DNA from: a bacterium
GTDB taxonomy: Bacteria; Zhuqueibacterota; Zhuqueibacteria; Zhuqueibacterales; Zhuqueibacteraceae
Length of the DNA: 64,000 nt
Assembly (NCBI GenBank): GCA_023150945.1
Contig: JAKLJX010000014.1
Span: 124,001 to 188,000 of the forward strand
Direction of reading: 5' to 3'
In this document: in pieces, positions 17,399-24,974 of the stretch
Layout: every line of letters begins with the position of its first letter
Numbering within the stretch: position 1 is the stretch's first letter
Position numbers and translations under genes: made by a program
The notes under the pieces: generated by a model
What the model saw: the letters and a program-made list of their open reading frames with translations, nothing else
The model's database searches: none
Told to the model about the DNA's origin: nothing

Positions 17399-18414
17399 GA
17401 AACACCAAAGCCCGGTTACGCACTGCCGCGCTGCTGCTGGGCTGCGGCCTGCTCGCGGGCAGCAATTGCCCGGGCCCGGAGCCGCAACCGCCCGATGCCG
17501 GCCTCTATCACACCTATGATGAAATCAACCGCGAACTGCATGACTTGGCCACGCAATACAGCGCGATTGCGCAGGTGCATTCCCTGGGCAAATCCGTCGA
17601 AGGCCGTGACTTGTGGGCGCTAAAGATCAGCGCGGCGGTGGCGCAGGAACAAGGCGAGCCGGAAATCGTTTTGCTCGGCTGTCATCATGCCCGCGAATGG
17701 ATTGCCGTTGACGTGCCTTTTCTCATTGGCCGGCATTTGCTGCAAAACTACAATCGTGACACGCTGGTGACCCGCTTGCTCGACCACGCCACCATTTGGG
17801 TGGCGCCCATGATCAATCCCGACGGCCATCAATACTCGGTCTCCAGCCAGCGCTTGTGGCGCAAAAATCGCCGCAACAACAACGACGGCTCCTATGGCGT
17901 GGATTTGAACCGCAACTACGGCCATGAGTGGGGCGGACCCGGTTCCTCTGGTGACTCGTTCTCTGAAATCTACCGCGGCCCGGCGCCTTTTTCCGAGCCG
18001 GAAACACAGGCGCTCCGCGACTTTCTGCAGAGCCGCCCGGTGAAAGCTCTGATCAGCTATCACAATTTCTCGCAGCTCGTTTTGTATCCCTGGGGCTACA
18101 CCAGCAACCCGGCGCCCGATCGCGCCCTGCTCGATCAACTCGCGAACGGGATCGCCGATCGCATCCGGGCGGTGCATGGTGTGCGCTACACGCCGGAGCA
18201 AGCTTCCGATCTCTACCTTGCCAGCGGCGATACCGGAGACTGGCTCTATGCCCTGCGGCAGGTACCGGCGTTGACGATTGAATTACGGCCGAGCAGCAGC
18301 GTTCCCGGTTTCGAGTTGCCCGAAGATCAAATCCAGCCAACCTTCGAAGAAAATCTGCCGGCAGCGCTGTATGTGATGAGTTGGGCGGTCGCAGCCGGCT
18401 CGCCTTCACCGTGA
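17395..18414 (+). CDS. M14-family zinc carboxypeptidase, exported
   Basis: 339 residues from an ATG overlapping the previous stop, with AAGGAAGGG upstream. After a signal peptide the M14 domain (about 40-325) shows the zinc ligands His98-x-x-Glu101 (HHAREW) and a later His in ISYHNF. The substrate-carboxylate motif DLNRNYGHEW and the catalytic Glu in TIELRP are also present. These place it with metallocarboxypeptidase A/T-like enzymes, which trim C-terminal residues of peptides outside the cytoplasm. The length matches a family member without extra C-terminal modules. Confidence 0.93.
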   Translation: MRNTKARLRTAALLLGCGLLAGSNCPGPEPQPPDAGLYHTYDEINRELHDLATQYSAIAQVHSLGKSVEGRDLWALKISAAVAQEQGEPEIVLLGCHHAREWIAVDVPFLIGRHLLQNYNRDTLVTRLLDHATIWVAPMINPDGHQYSVSSQRLWRKNRRNNNDGSYGVDLNRNYGHEWGGPGSSGDSFSEIYRGPAPFSEPETQALRDFLQSRPVKALISYHNFSQLVLYPWGYTSNPAPDRALLDQLANGIADRIRAVHGVRYTPEQASDLYLASGDTGDWLYALRQVPALTIELRPSSSVPGFELPEDQIQPTFEENLPAALYVMSWAVAAGSPSP

Positions 18415-18454
18415 GGGCAGTCCGCGGCGATTCGGTTTCTTTTGTGAGCACGCG

Positions 18455-19327
18455 ATGCGCTATCGCAACGAATTCAAACGCCTGGATGTTTTTCGCTGCC
18501 GCCATGACAGTCACGAGAAATTCGAATACAAAGTCTCCGCCTTTCACATTCTCGAACGCAAGCAATGCTTTCCGGGCGGCTGCGTTTATTTTCGCTGGCG
18601 CTGCAAGCTGTTCGAGAAAGGGAAACCCTGCATTCGCGGCTATCATCATGTCGGCCGGCGCTGCGAGGGCTGTCAGCATTTCGTCGACGAGAAGGTCAAC
18701 AACCGTCCGGAGTTGAGGATTGCGGAGGCCGAATTCGCAGGCTGGCGCGAGCGCTACCAGGAGTTCGCGGAATGGGTGGAAAAGATGCAGCAGCGCGAGG
18801 TGAACGTGCTGGGCGTGGTGGCTGCCGTGAAGCCGCGGTTTCAGAAATTTCTCTATCCCAAATCAGAAAATCTGCGGCTGCGCGGCTTTCAGCTCGGTTT
18901 CGCGGAAGCTTTCGTCGAAATGGATCATCTCGAGGATGATTGCTATGCCATCGTCAGCCGCGAATTCCAAGACCGGCACCGGCTCGCGCCCGGCGCCAAA
19001 CTGGAGTTTCGCGGCACGTTCACGCTGAACCGGGGCCGGGTGTTGTTCGAAAAACTGCGCCGGGTGGAAATCGTCGAGCCTGCGCCGGAAGCGGCGGAAT
19101 GGAACTCCAGCACGGCGTTGGTCGCGCGCAGCGTGGCCACGGGTTTCGATTGGCAGCCGGCGAAGTGCCTGCAGTGCAAATACGGCATGCTCGCCGATGT
19201 CGAAGACCGGCGGCAGCCGGAAACCGTGGCGCGGCGGCAACTCTACTGCCTGCAGGGCATGCCGCATCCCGACGTCTGCACGATTATCCCCGGCCGCTCG
19301 CTGGGAGAGGATGAATGCCAGAAGTGA
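18455..19327 (+). CDS. Cysteine-rich protein of unknown function with possible OB-like core
   Basis: 290 residues, not recognised. The first 75 residues carry seven cysteines (15, 38, 43, 50, 59, 70, 73; the last pair C-x2-C). The last 55 carry five more (238, 241 as C-x2-C; 265, 275, 288). The middle (about 110-215) reads as alternating strands (VLGVVAAVKPRF, GAKLEFRGTFTL, RVLFEKLRRVEIV), suggestive of an OB-like fold. There is no signal peptide, so it is probably cytoplasmic with bound zinc or an Fe-S cluster. The ribosome site is weak. It follows the M14 gene by 40 bases and is followed by a strong terminator at 19493-19537. Confidence 0.7.
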   Translation: MRYRNEFKRLDVFRCRHDSHEKFEYKVSAFHILERKQCFPGGCVYFRWRCKLFEKGKPCIRGYHHVGRRCEGCQHFVDEKVNNRPELRIAEAEFAGWRERYQEFAEWVEKMQQREVNVLGVVAAVKPRFQKFLYPKSENLRLRGFQLGFAEAFVEMDHLEDDCYAIVSREFQDRHRLAPGAKLEFRGTFTLNRGRVLFEKLRRVEIVEPAPEAAEWNSSTALVARSVATGFDWQPAKCLQCKYGMLADVEDRRQPETVARRQLYCLQGMPHPDVCTIIPGRSLGEDECQK

Positions 19328-19492
19328 TTCGGCGGCTGCATCGTGATCGCAAACCGGGGTGGTGAGCAGGCGACTCAGTGAATGCAAACCGGCAGCAGGC
19401 TGTGCCAGTCGCTTGTCTGCCAGGAAAACTCACAGAGTCTTTTCAGGGGGAAGAGGAAGAGGGAAATCAGAACGCAGTTGTGTTGAGCTCGC

Positions 19493-19537
19493 GGGCATCC
19501 TCGCGGCCGTTGGGCCGGAAGATGCCCGTTTTCTTTG
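19493..19537 (+). terminator. Rho-independent terminator after the cysteine-rich gene
   Basis: Outer stem CGGGCATC / GATGCCCG, inner stem CGGCC / GGCCG, followed by TTTTCTTT. It closes the rightward gene set that starts with rsmB. Confidence 0.8.
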
Positions 19538-19578
19538 CGGTGAGAATTTCAAGCCCGCAGGATAATTCACGTTGAAGT

Positions 19579-19869
19579 TCAGGGGCGCACCGATTGCAGC
19601 GCGTCTCTCGGGAACGCCTCATTAGGCGGGGCATCGACCTGGATGAGATCGGCAAGCAGGGTTTCGGGCGCGATGTCCTGCTGATGAGGCCAGGTCAGGG
19701 CACCGAGGATGATTTCCACTTGCCTGAAGTACTCAGGATTGCGCAATTCCCGAAAGACGCCGTGATCCAGATACGGTTTCATGTCGAAAATGCCCTTCCG
19801 CCCATCGGCGATTTCTACGTACAACCGATAATCAGAAAGGGGCTTAACGATTTTTACATCCCAGTACAT
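19579..19869 (-). CDS. DUF2442-family protein
   Basis: 96 residues with the DUF2442 pattern: an N-terminal strand (MYWDVKIVKPLSDYRLYVEI), then DGRKGIFDMKPYLDHG, and WPHQQDIAPETL near 60-71. These small proteins are widespread, often paired with DUF4160 proteins, and have no established biochemical role; a toxin-antitoxin-like pairing has been proposed for such neighbours. The start lies 10 bases after the stop of the DUF4160 reading frame, as in a two-gene operon. The last ~20 residues are less typical of the family. Confidence 0.85.
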   Translation of the reverse strand: MYWDVKIVKPLSDYRLYVEIADGRKGIFDMKPYLDHGVFRELRNPEYFRQVEIILGALTWPHQQDIAPETLLADLIQVDAPPNEAFPRDALQSVRP

Positions 19870-19879
19870 GGCAGCAGCC

Positions 19880-20146
19880 TCACAAAGGGTCGATTTTGTA
19901 GAGATTTTCTCCGCTGACGGCGAGTTCCCAGTCGGCCATCAGCTCGTCTCGCCTCAGTTCGATCCATGCTTACACCAGGCGCAACTGTTTGCGCGGCAAC
20001 TCCCCGGCTAGGATTTCACCGTCCTCGATGCCAATCGAAGCCTCGCATTCTGCGTAGCGAGCATGGATGTGCGGCAAGTTGTGGTGCTTGCTATCGAGCA
20101 AGTACATCCGAATGATGATGCCGTAGAACATCGCAATGATCGGCAT
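19880..20146 (-). pseudogene. DUF4160-family gene interrupted by an in-frame stop
   Basis: From the ATG at 20146 the frame encodes the classic DUF4160 opening (MPIIAMFYGIIIRMYLLDSK, then HNLPHIHARYAECEA) for 58 codons and meets TAA at 19970-19972. The same frame continues for 29 more sense codons to TGA at 19880, and these encode the expected family C-terminus (AWIELRRDELMADWELAV...). So one nonsense codon, in a position where a tyrosine codon would fit, splits an otherwise intact 88-residue protein. No base is lost or gained. It may be a recent inactivation, a sequencing or assembly error, or a truncated product that still functions. Confidence 0.8.
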
Positions 20147-20217
20147 GGTGAGTCCTTTGATCCGGTGCTTTGGTGCCCAACCTCGCTGCCTCCGGTCAGG
20201 CGGATTCGCACTCCGCC

Positions 20218-21189
20218 TCAGGGCTTTTCGACTTCCTGACCGTACAGGTAATACCAATCATCATAGTTGGCCAGAACATCCTGCAATGCTGTTGCAGCCT
20301 CGGGAGCAAAAGCACTCTCGACTTTTTGCCATTTGTCCGTGAAGAGAGGCGCGTTTTCGGCATGCAGAAACTGCACGAATTCCAGAAAGCCGTACGTTTC
20401 CCGTTCGGGTTGAAATTGGAATTCGCGGCGCAGCCCCGCGGGATTCTGCTGCAGCAGGCGCTGGTATCCGGCATGGGCCTGCAAATGGGCTTGACGCAAC
20501 TCCGCCTTGCGGCTGGCCCACGTGCGCGACTGCAGCAGCGCTTCAATGAGCCTGCGCTGGCTGGGAGCAAGCTCACGGCCCCGCAGCTCGCCACTGCCGA
20601 CTTGATAGAGCAGCTTGCCCGCCAGACCGCTGGCCGCAAGCAAATCCGCAACCTGCGTATAGTCCACCGAAGCGGTGAGTGGCGGCCGTGGCGGCTCGAG
20701 CCAGCCCAAGCCGATGATGTAGCGCCGGCGCGTGGTATCGAGTGTGGCGCTGGCCAACCCAGTTTGCGGGGCGGCCGCGGGAAAAAGCTCAGACCGTGAC
20801 GGCTGAGCCGCAGGGGAAGTTGCTGCGGGTGAGGGGCGGACGGGCGGAGGCGATACAGTCTCTGCTTTGGGCGCGGTTACGGGCGGAGGAGCAGGGGCAG
20901 GTTCTTTTTTCTGCCACTGCTCCGCGTACGCTTCCGGCGAGAGCTGCCGGCCGTTCGCCAAGCGCACCGCCGCGATTTTTTCGAGCGCGATGACTTCCCC
21001 GTAGGTAAAAGCGTCTTTCGCGGAAGCTGCTTGAAAATAGACCTGCCCGCGCCACACGTCATTCACGGTGCAGGCAAAGGTGGAGCCGTCCTGCAAAAGC
21101 AACGTCACTGCCCGCTCCTGAGCGAACAAGGAGCAAGCAGTGACGAGCAGAATCGGCACCACACGCGAGAACAGGCGGAAGTGCCTCAC
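20218..21189 (-). CDS. Exported proline-rich protein of unknown function
   Basis: 323 residues starting with GTG at 21189, chosen because AAGGAT sits 8 bases before it and the product then begins with a signal peptide (VPILLVTACSLFAQ). Residues about 25-75 look like a small beta-domain (LLLQDGSTFACTVNDVWRG). Residues 95-150 are a Pro/Ala/Ser linker. The C-terminal half is helical with no catalytic motif. The gene lies 13 bases after the FadL/PorV-like gene and is surely in the same transcript. The function is unknown, probably periplasmic. Confidence 0.75.
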   Translation of the reverse strand: MRHFRLFSRVVPILLVTACSLFAQERAVTLLLQDGSTFACTVNDVWRGQVYFQAASAKDAFTYGEVIALEKIAAVRLANGRQLSPEAYAEQWQKKEPAPAPPPVTAPKAETVSPPPVRPSPAATSPAAQPSRSELFPAAAPQTGLASATLDTTRRRYIIGLGWLEPPRPPLTASVDYTQVADLLAASGLAGKLLYQVGSGELRGRELAPSQRRLIEALLQSRTWASRKAELRQAHLQAHAGYQRLLQQNPAGLRREFQFQPERETYGFLEFVQFLHAENAPLFTDKWQKVESAFAPEAATALQDVLANYDDWYYLYGQEVEKP

Positions 21190-21202
21190 AGGCCAATCCT
21201 TA

Positions 21203-22510
21203 TTAGAAACGAAATGCGAGAGAAGCGAAGGCTTGATTCATGGTGATTTTTTCGGAAACCGGCACGAGCGTGTCGCTGAAATCATCCAGCGGCTCCTTGT
21301 AATCATGCCACTGGCCGGTGATCACGGCGAGGTCGAGGCGCACTTGCTTGTCCAGGAAGATGCCCACGCCCGCAGTCAGAAACTCGCGATCGGCATTGTC
21401 CGGTAATCCCTTCAGTGGATTGGGGTCACGGAAATAGCCGGCGCGCAGTTGCACATCGAGTACCGGCAGCGTGAATTCCGCGCCCAGACGCATGCGGGTG
21501 GTGGCACGGTAGTTACGCGCCAGTTCATCATTGGCCTCGTTGCGGGACAGGCCCTCGATCGGCGGCTCGGTGGTGTAGCGAATTTGCGACCAATCGTTGT
21601 GTTCCACGCTGCCGCTCAGCAGCAAACCGGCGGCATTCACCGCGGCGCCGGCGCCCAGGGAGAAGGGCGAACGGATTTTGTATTCAAAGCGGCCGGCGTC
21701 GCTGCCGCCTTCGATTTCGCCGTCATCAAATTCGGTTTCGTCGGTGACATCCCAGCGGTCTTTGACCGTGAAAGTCGTGGGCGTGCCCAGGGTGAAACCC
21801 AGCCGCAGCAATGAAGAAGCGCGATACAAGCCGGCGAGCTTCACATTGATGCCGGAGAACTCCGAAACCAGGGCATCATCGTTGCGATAGGAACGGAAGG
21901 TGTAGAGGTCGAGAATATCGTTCTCAACGAAACTGCTGAGATAGTCATTCTTGCCGGACCAGAGATTGATGGCAGCGCCCACCGAGAAATTGGGCGCCAC
22001 TTCGGTCGCGCCCGCAAACGTCCACGTGCTCAGACTGCCGTCTTCCAACTCGCTCCAGCGCTGATTGACCGAGTCTTCCGGCGTGTTGTTGAACCAGGCA
22101 AAACTGAAATTGCTGTCATAGGGCCGGACGCGATGGTAGCCGAGCGAGAAGACCAGGCTGCCGCGATAGGTGGGAATCGGATAAGCCAGGCCCAGGCTGT
22201 TGAAATTGGTGGCCGAGGCCTTGTCGAGGTTGCGAGTGAAGCCAAAGGTTGCCTCATTTTCGCGTTGGGCATGGCTCAGGGTCGCGAAGCCTTCCAGCCG
22301 GCGGATTTGCGTCAACGCGGCCGGATTCCAAAACGCAGCGCTGTAATCGTCACCGACGCCGGTGTAAGCGCCGCCCATGCCCATGGCGCGGCCGCCAATG
22401 CCAAATTCGATGCCGCGTTGAAACACCTCTTCCTGGGCCTGTGCGGGCGCCAGCAGGCCGGCAGCAGCAAATCCCAAAAGCAGCGCCAGCAAACCATGCT
22501 TTATTCTCAT
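21203..22510 (-). CDS. OmpP1/FadL- or PorV-like outer-membrane protein
   Basis: 435 residues from the ATG at 22510 (GGAG 6-7 bases upstream; a further in-frame ATG at 22522 is less well placed). The signal peptide ends in PAQAQ. Next come GIGGRAMGMGGAYTGVGDD and FWNPAALTQI, the hallmark opening of FadL/PorV-type barrels, and then about 14 amphipathic strands ending in LAFRF. Members transport hydrophobic compounds or help secretion. The exported proline-rich protein follows 13 bases downstream, and a Trp/Tyr-rich lipoprotein gene lies 44 bases upstream in the same direction. Confidence 0.85.
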   Translation of the reverse strand: MRIKHGLLALLLGFAAAGLLAPAQAQEEVFQRGIEFGIGGRAMGMGGAYTGVGDDYSAAFWNPAALTQIRRLEGFATLSHAQRENEATFGFTRNLDKASATNFNSLGLAYPIPTYRGSLVFSLGYHRVRPYDSNFSFAWFNNTPEDSVNQRWSELEDGSLSTWTFAGATEVAPNFSVGAAINLWSGKNDYLSSFVENDILDLYTFRSYRNDDALVSEFSGINVKLAGLYRASSLLRLGFTLGTPTTFTVKDRWDVTDETEFDDGEIEGGSDAGRFEYKIRSPFSLGAGAAVNAAGLLLSGSVEHNDWSQIRYTTEPPIEGLSRNEANDELARNYRATTRMRLGAEFTLPVLDVQLRAGYFRDPNPLKGLPDNADREFLTAGVGIFLDKQVRLDLAVITGQWHDYKEPLDDFSDTLVPVSEKITMNQAFASLAFRF

Positions 22511-22554
22511 AGTAATCTCCATCTCGCGTTTGGACTGCGTTCCTGTCCGCGCAC

Positions 22555-23628
22555 TTAGTTCTTGTCGCGGCGGCTGGAAGAACCGGAATTACTGGATTTG
22601 GATCCCGAGCTTGAGCTGCCCCGGCTGGAGGAACCGGAATTTCCGGAGGAGCTCCCGGAGCTCTGCACCGAGGGCGCGCTGCCGGAAGATGATTCGCGCG
22701 CGGGCGCGACCCGGCGTGAACTGGAACCTTCATTGGAAGACTTCCGGCCTTCGCGCCGCGTGGCGGATTCGCGCTTCCCCGAGGATTTTGGCTTGCTGAC
22801 GCTGTCGGTTCTTTTTGAAGTGCTGGGAGCCGTGTAAGTGCGGTCATTGGCGCGCGGGCTGGTCACCGCATCGGTGGTCCGATCTTCGGTGCTGCGCCGG
22901 GAAACGCGCCGGCGGTCAGTGTTCTGGCCTTGATCCGGCGTGGTGCGCTCGCGGGTATCGATCACGTCCGTGCGGCGTTGCCGGCGATACGAGCCGTCGG
23001 CGGCGCGATCAAACACGGTCTCGCCGGGCTTGCTGATGCTGTTGCGGTCGGCAATCGGTTGGCCGATGCTACCGCGCCGGTCGCCAAAATCGTCACCGCT
23101 GCCGCGGCTGCCGCGCCGGCCAAAGTCGCGTTTCTTGCCGGAAACCCCTGGATCATAAATGGGCGAATCAGGATAGTAAATCCAGCCGGGTTGGTAGTAG
23201 GGACGCGGACCCCACCAGGAATAATAGTTCCAATCCCAGGGATCCCAATAACCGGCCCAGCGGGTGCCGCACCAATTCCAGTAGTCATAGTAGGCGCCCC
23301 AGCCAATCGAGAGATAGAAACGATTGCGGGGATGATGGCGATAGTACCAGGAATAGTACCACGGATCCCAGGGATCCCACGGGTCCCAAACATCATACCG
23401 GTAGTGATCATAGATGTAGATGTTGGTCACCTCCGGCCGGCCGCGCTCGTCATCATAATTGGTATCGGCATACGCAGCCTCTTCCTCCTGCTCCGCATAT
23501 TCTTCTTGCACGGCGGCGGCTTCAGGTTCATCCTCTTGAACTGGGCGCGCGAGTTGCGTGTAACAACCGCTGATTGCAAAACTCGTCAGCGTCAGGCCAA
23601 GGGCCAAAAGGTAGGCTTTCGTTTTCAT
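22555..23628 (-). CDS. Low-complexity lipoprotein, Trp/Tyr-rich then Ser/Arg-rich
   Basis: 357 residues with lipobox ISGC (Cys22). The layout is unusual. An acidic Glu-rich stretch spans about 30-65. A region of about 100 residues dominated by Trp and Tyr follows, including WDPWDPWDPW and YYDYWNW. The rest is a long Arg/Ser/Gly tail that ends almost entirely in Ser, Gly and Lys. A basic, disordered tail on a surface lipoprotein suggests binding to a polyanion such as polysaccharide, LPS or DNA; this is inference. AAGGAG lies 8 bases before the ATG (GGAGAAAAACTCC). No homologous domain is recognised. Confidence 0.75.
   Translation of the reverse strand: MKTKAYLLALGLTLTSFAISGCYTQLARPVQEDEPEAAAVQEEYAEQEEEAAYADTNYDDERGRPEVTNIYIYDHYRYDVWDPWDPWDPWYYSWYYRHHPRNRFYLSIGWGAYYDYWNWCGTRWAGYWDPWDWNYYSWWGPRPYYQPGWIYYPDSPIYDPGVSGKKRDFGRRGSRGSGDDFGDRRGSIGQPIADRNSISKPGETVFDRAADGSYRRQRRTDVIDTRERTTPDQGQNTDRRRVSRRSTEDRTTDAVTSPRANDRTYTAPSTSKRTDSVSKPKSSGKRESATRREGRKSSNEGSSSRRVAPARESSSGSAPSVQSSGSSSGNSGSSSRGSSSSGSKSSNSGSSSRRDKN
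23363..23389. repeat. Short tandem 9-base repeats coding WDP
   Basis: Three consecutive 9-base units (GGATCCCAG, GGATCCCAC, GGGTCCCAA on the plus strand) encode the WDP repeats of the lipoprotein on the minus strand. They could expand or contract by slippage. Confidence 0.7.
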
Positions 23629-24117
23629 GGAGTTTTTCTCCTTTCAAGCCTCGGTTGAATTACCACTGCACTGCAAAACCTATGAGGATTTTCATCAGCA
23701 AGACTCGTGTCACTCGAACCGCGCCACCGCTCGGGCGCTTCGTCATCAACTTGAGCAAGTTCTGTTCAAATTGTGCACTCTGCGGGGCCAAGTACCCAGC
23801 CGGGTTCCTTTTCATCAGAACAGACCCGAACTGCACAAGGGTTTAATCTCTTGAATTCTCTTCGTGTTCCCTTGTTTTTCAACGCAAGCGCCGTGCCACT
23901 CACGACTTGCGATCGCAGCGCCATGCCCGCAGCCGTTTTGATGTTTTTCAGCGACTTGCGCCGGCATCAATAAGCCGCATCTTTTGGAATCGGACGCTGT
24001 CGTGTTGCAACTGTACGCATTTGTAAAGACGATATACACAAGACCAGAGTTGGATGAGTCAGTTGCTCACACACCCACCAGCATTCCAATTTCGGCGCCT
24101 GATTGAAAATCGCACGA
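23629..24117. other. Intergenic stretch without recognisable gene
   Basis: 489 bases between two leftward genes, noticeably lower in GC than the coding regions. Short frames on both strands have no ribosome site or family resemblance. I see no strong hairpin with a T-run and no clear promoter pair; it presumably contains the promoter of the Trp/Tyr-rich lipoprotein. Confidence 0.45.
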
Positions 24118-24864
24118 TCACCGGCGATAGTCGAAATTGTATGACAACGTGAACCAGGATCTCATCGGACCGTTTCTGCCGCGCGCCGGCAAAAAACGTG
24201 TCGCCTGTGCTGCTTTTTTGGCAGCCTCGGCGCACAGCTCGCTGCTGGTGGTGTTCTCCAGAATCGTGACGCTCAACACCTTGCCGCGTTCGCTGATTTC
24301 GACACTCAGCTTGACTTCGCCGCGCACGCCTTTCTTGCGTTCAGCTTCAGGAAACTGTGGGAAAACGGAGGCAAGCGGCCGCGCCGGCGAAAGCAGGCCG
24401 CCACCGACTTCTTCCAGTGCGCCGATTTCACCCGCGCCGGCGCCGGTTGCCGCGGAGTCGGAGGCCTCGCCTGTTTGCTGCTGCACCGGTTCTGGCACTT
24501 CCGTCTTGGGAACGAGCTCTTCCGTGCTGGGCAGCACCACCGCCGGCTTGGGTGGCGGCGGCAGGCGGCTGCCTTGCTTGGTAGCCGGTACATTCTCCAC
24601 TGTGATCACGGGGATCTTGACTTCGAGGCGCTCCTGCGCCAGCGGCAAACGCCAAAATTGGCTGGCATAGCCCGCCAGCAGCGTGAGTACAATCACCGCC
24701 AGCAGCGCCCGCTCGATCCGGCGCGGATAGCCGAGCTTGAAGTCTTCGAATGCGGGAAGATTTTTGTCCAAACTCTTCATGCGCAGATTGGTCTCATCAC
24801 AGGCTGGTGCCCGATTCTGGTGGCCGCCGCCGCAGGCCGGCAGCGCGCGGTTCGATTCAGCCAT
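24118..24864 (-). CDS. TonB-family energy-transducing protein
   Basis: 248 residues. After a short cytoplasmic N-terminus there is one membrane helix (about 50-67, RALLAVIVLTLLAGYAS). A Pro-rich/acidic periplasmic spacer follows (SRLPPPPKPAVVLPS...), then a C-terminal TonB domain (about 165-248, VRGEVKLSVEISERGKVLSV; ...AAKKAAQATRFLPA). It couples the proton-motive force, via ExbB/ExbD not seen here, to outer-membrane receptors. The candidate promoter's -10 ends only 12 bases before the ATG at 24864, so translation may instead begin at the ATG at 24780 (MKSLDKNL), which gives a more usual N-terminus. Confidence 0.85.
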   Translation of the reverse strand: MAESNRALPACGGGHQNRAPACDETNLRMKSLDKNLPAFEDFKLGYPRRIERALLAVIVLTLLAGYASQFWRLPLAQERLEVKIPVITVENVPATKQGSRLPPPPKPAVVLPSTEELVPKTEVPEPVQQQTGEASDSAATGAGAGEIGALEEVGGGLLSPARPLASVFPQFPEAERKKGVRGEVKLSVEISERGKVLSVTILENTTSSELCAEAAKKAAQATRFLPARGRNGPMRSWFTLSYNFDYRR

Positions 24865-24876
24865 GAGGTCGAGTCA

Positions 24877-24904
24877 AATATAGAACTCCACCCGCCGAAT
24901 ACAA
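24877..24904 (-). promoter_or_regulatory. Candidate promoter of the TonB-like gene
   Basis: On the minus strand TTGTAT, 16-base spacer, TATATT. Initiation 7 bases downstream would leave almost no leader before the ATG at 24864, which favours the internal start at 24780. Confidence 0.55.
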
Positions 24905-24974
24905 TGCTTTTCTTGCCCGCGCGAACTCAAACTGCGCGACTCGCCTCGTTTCTCCCTTTCTCGATAAGCAGGGG

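Noticed and set aside
23815-24039. 74-codon minus-strand frame in the 489-base gap
   Set aside because: No ribosome site, composition unlike neighbours, no similarity recognised.
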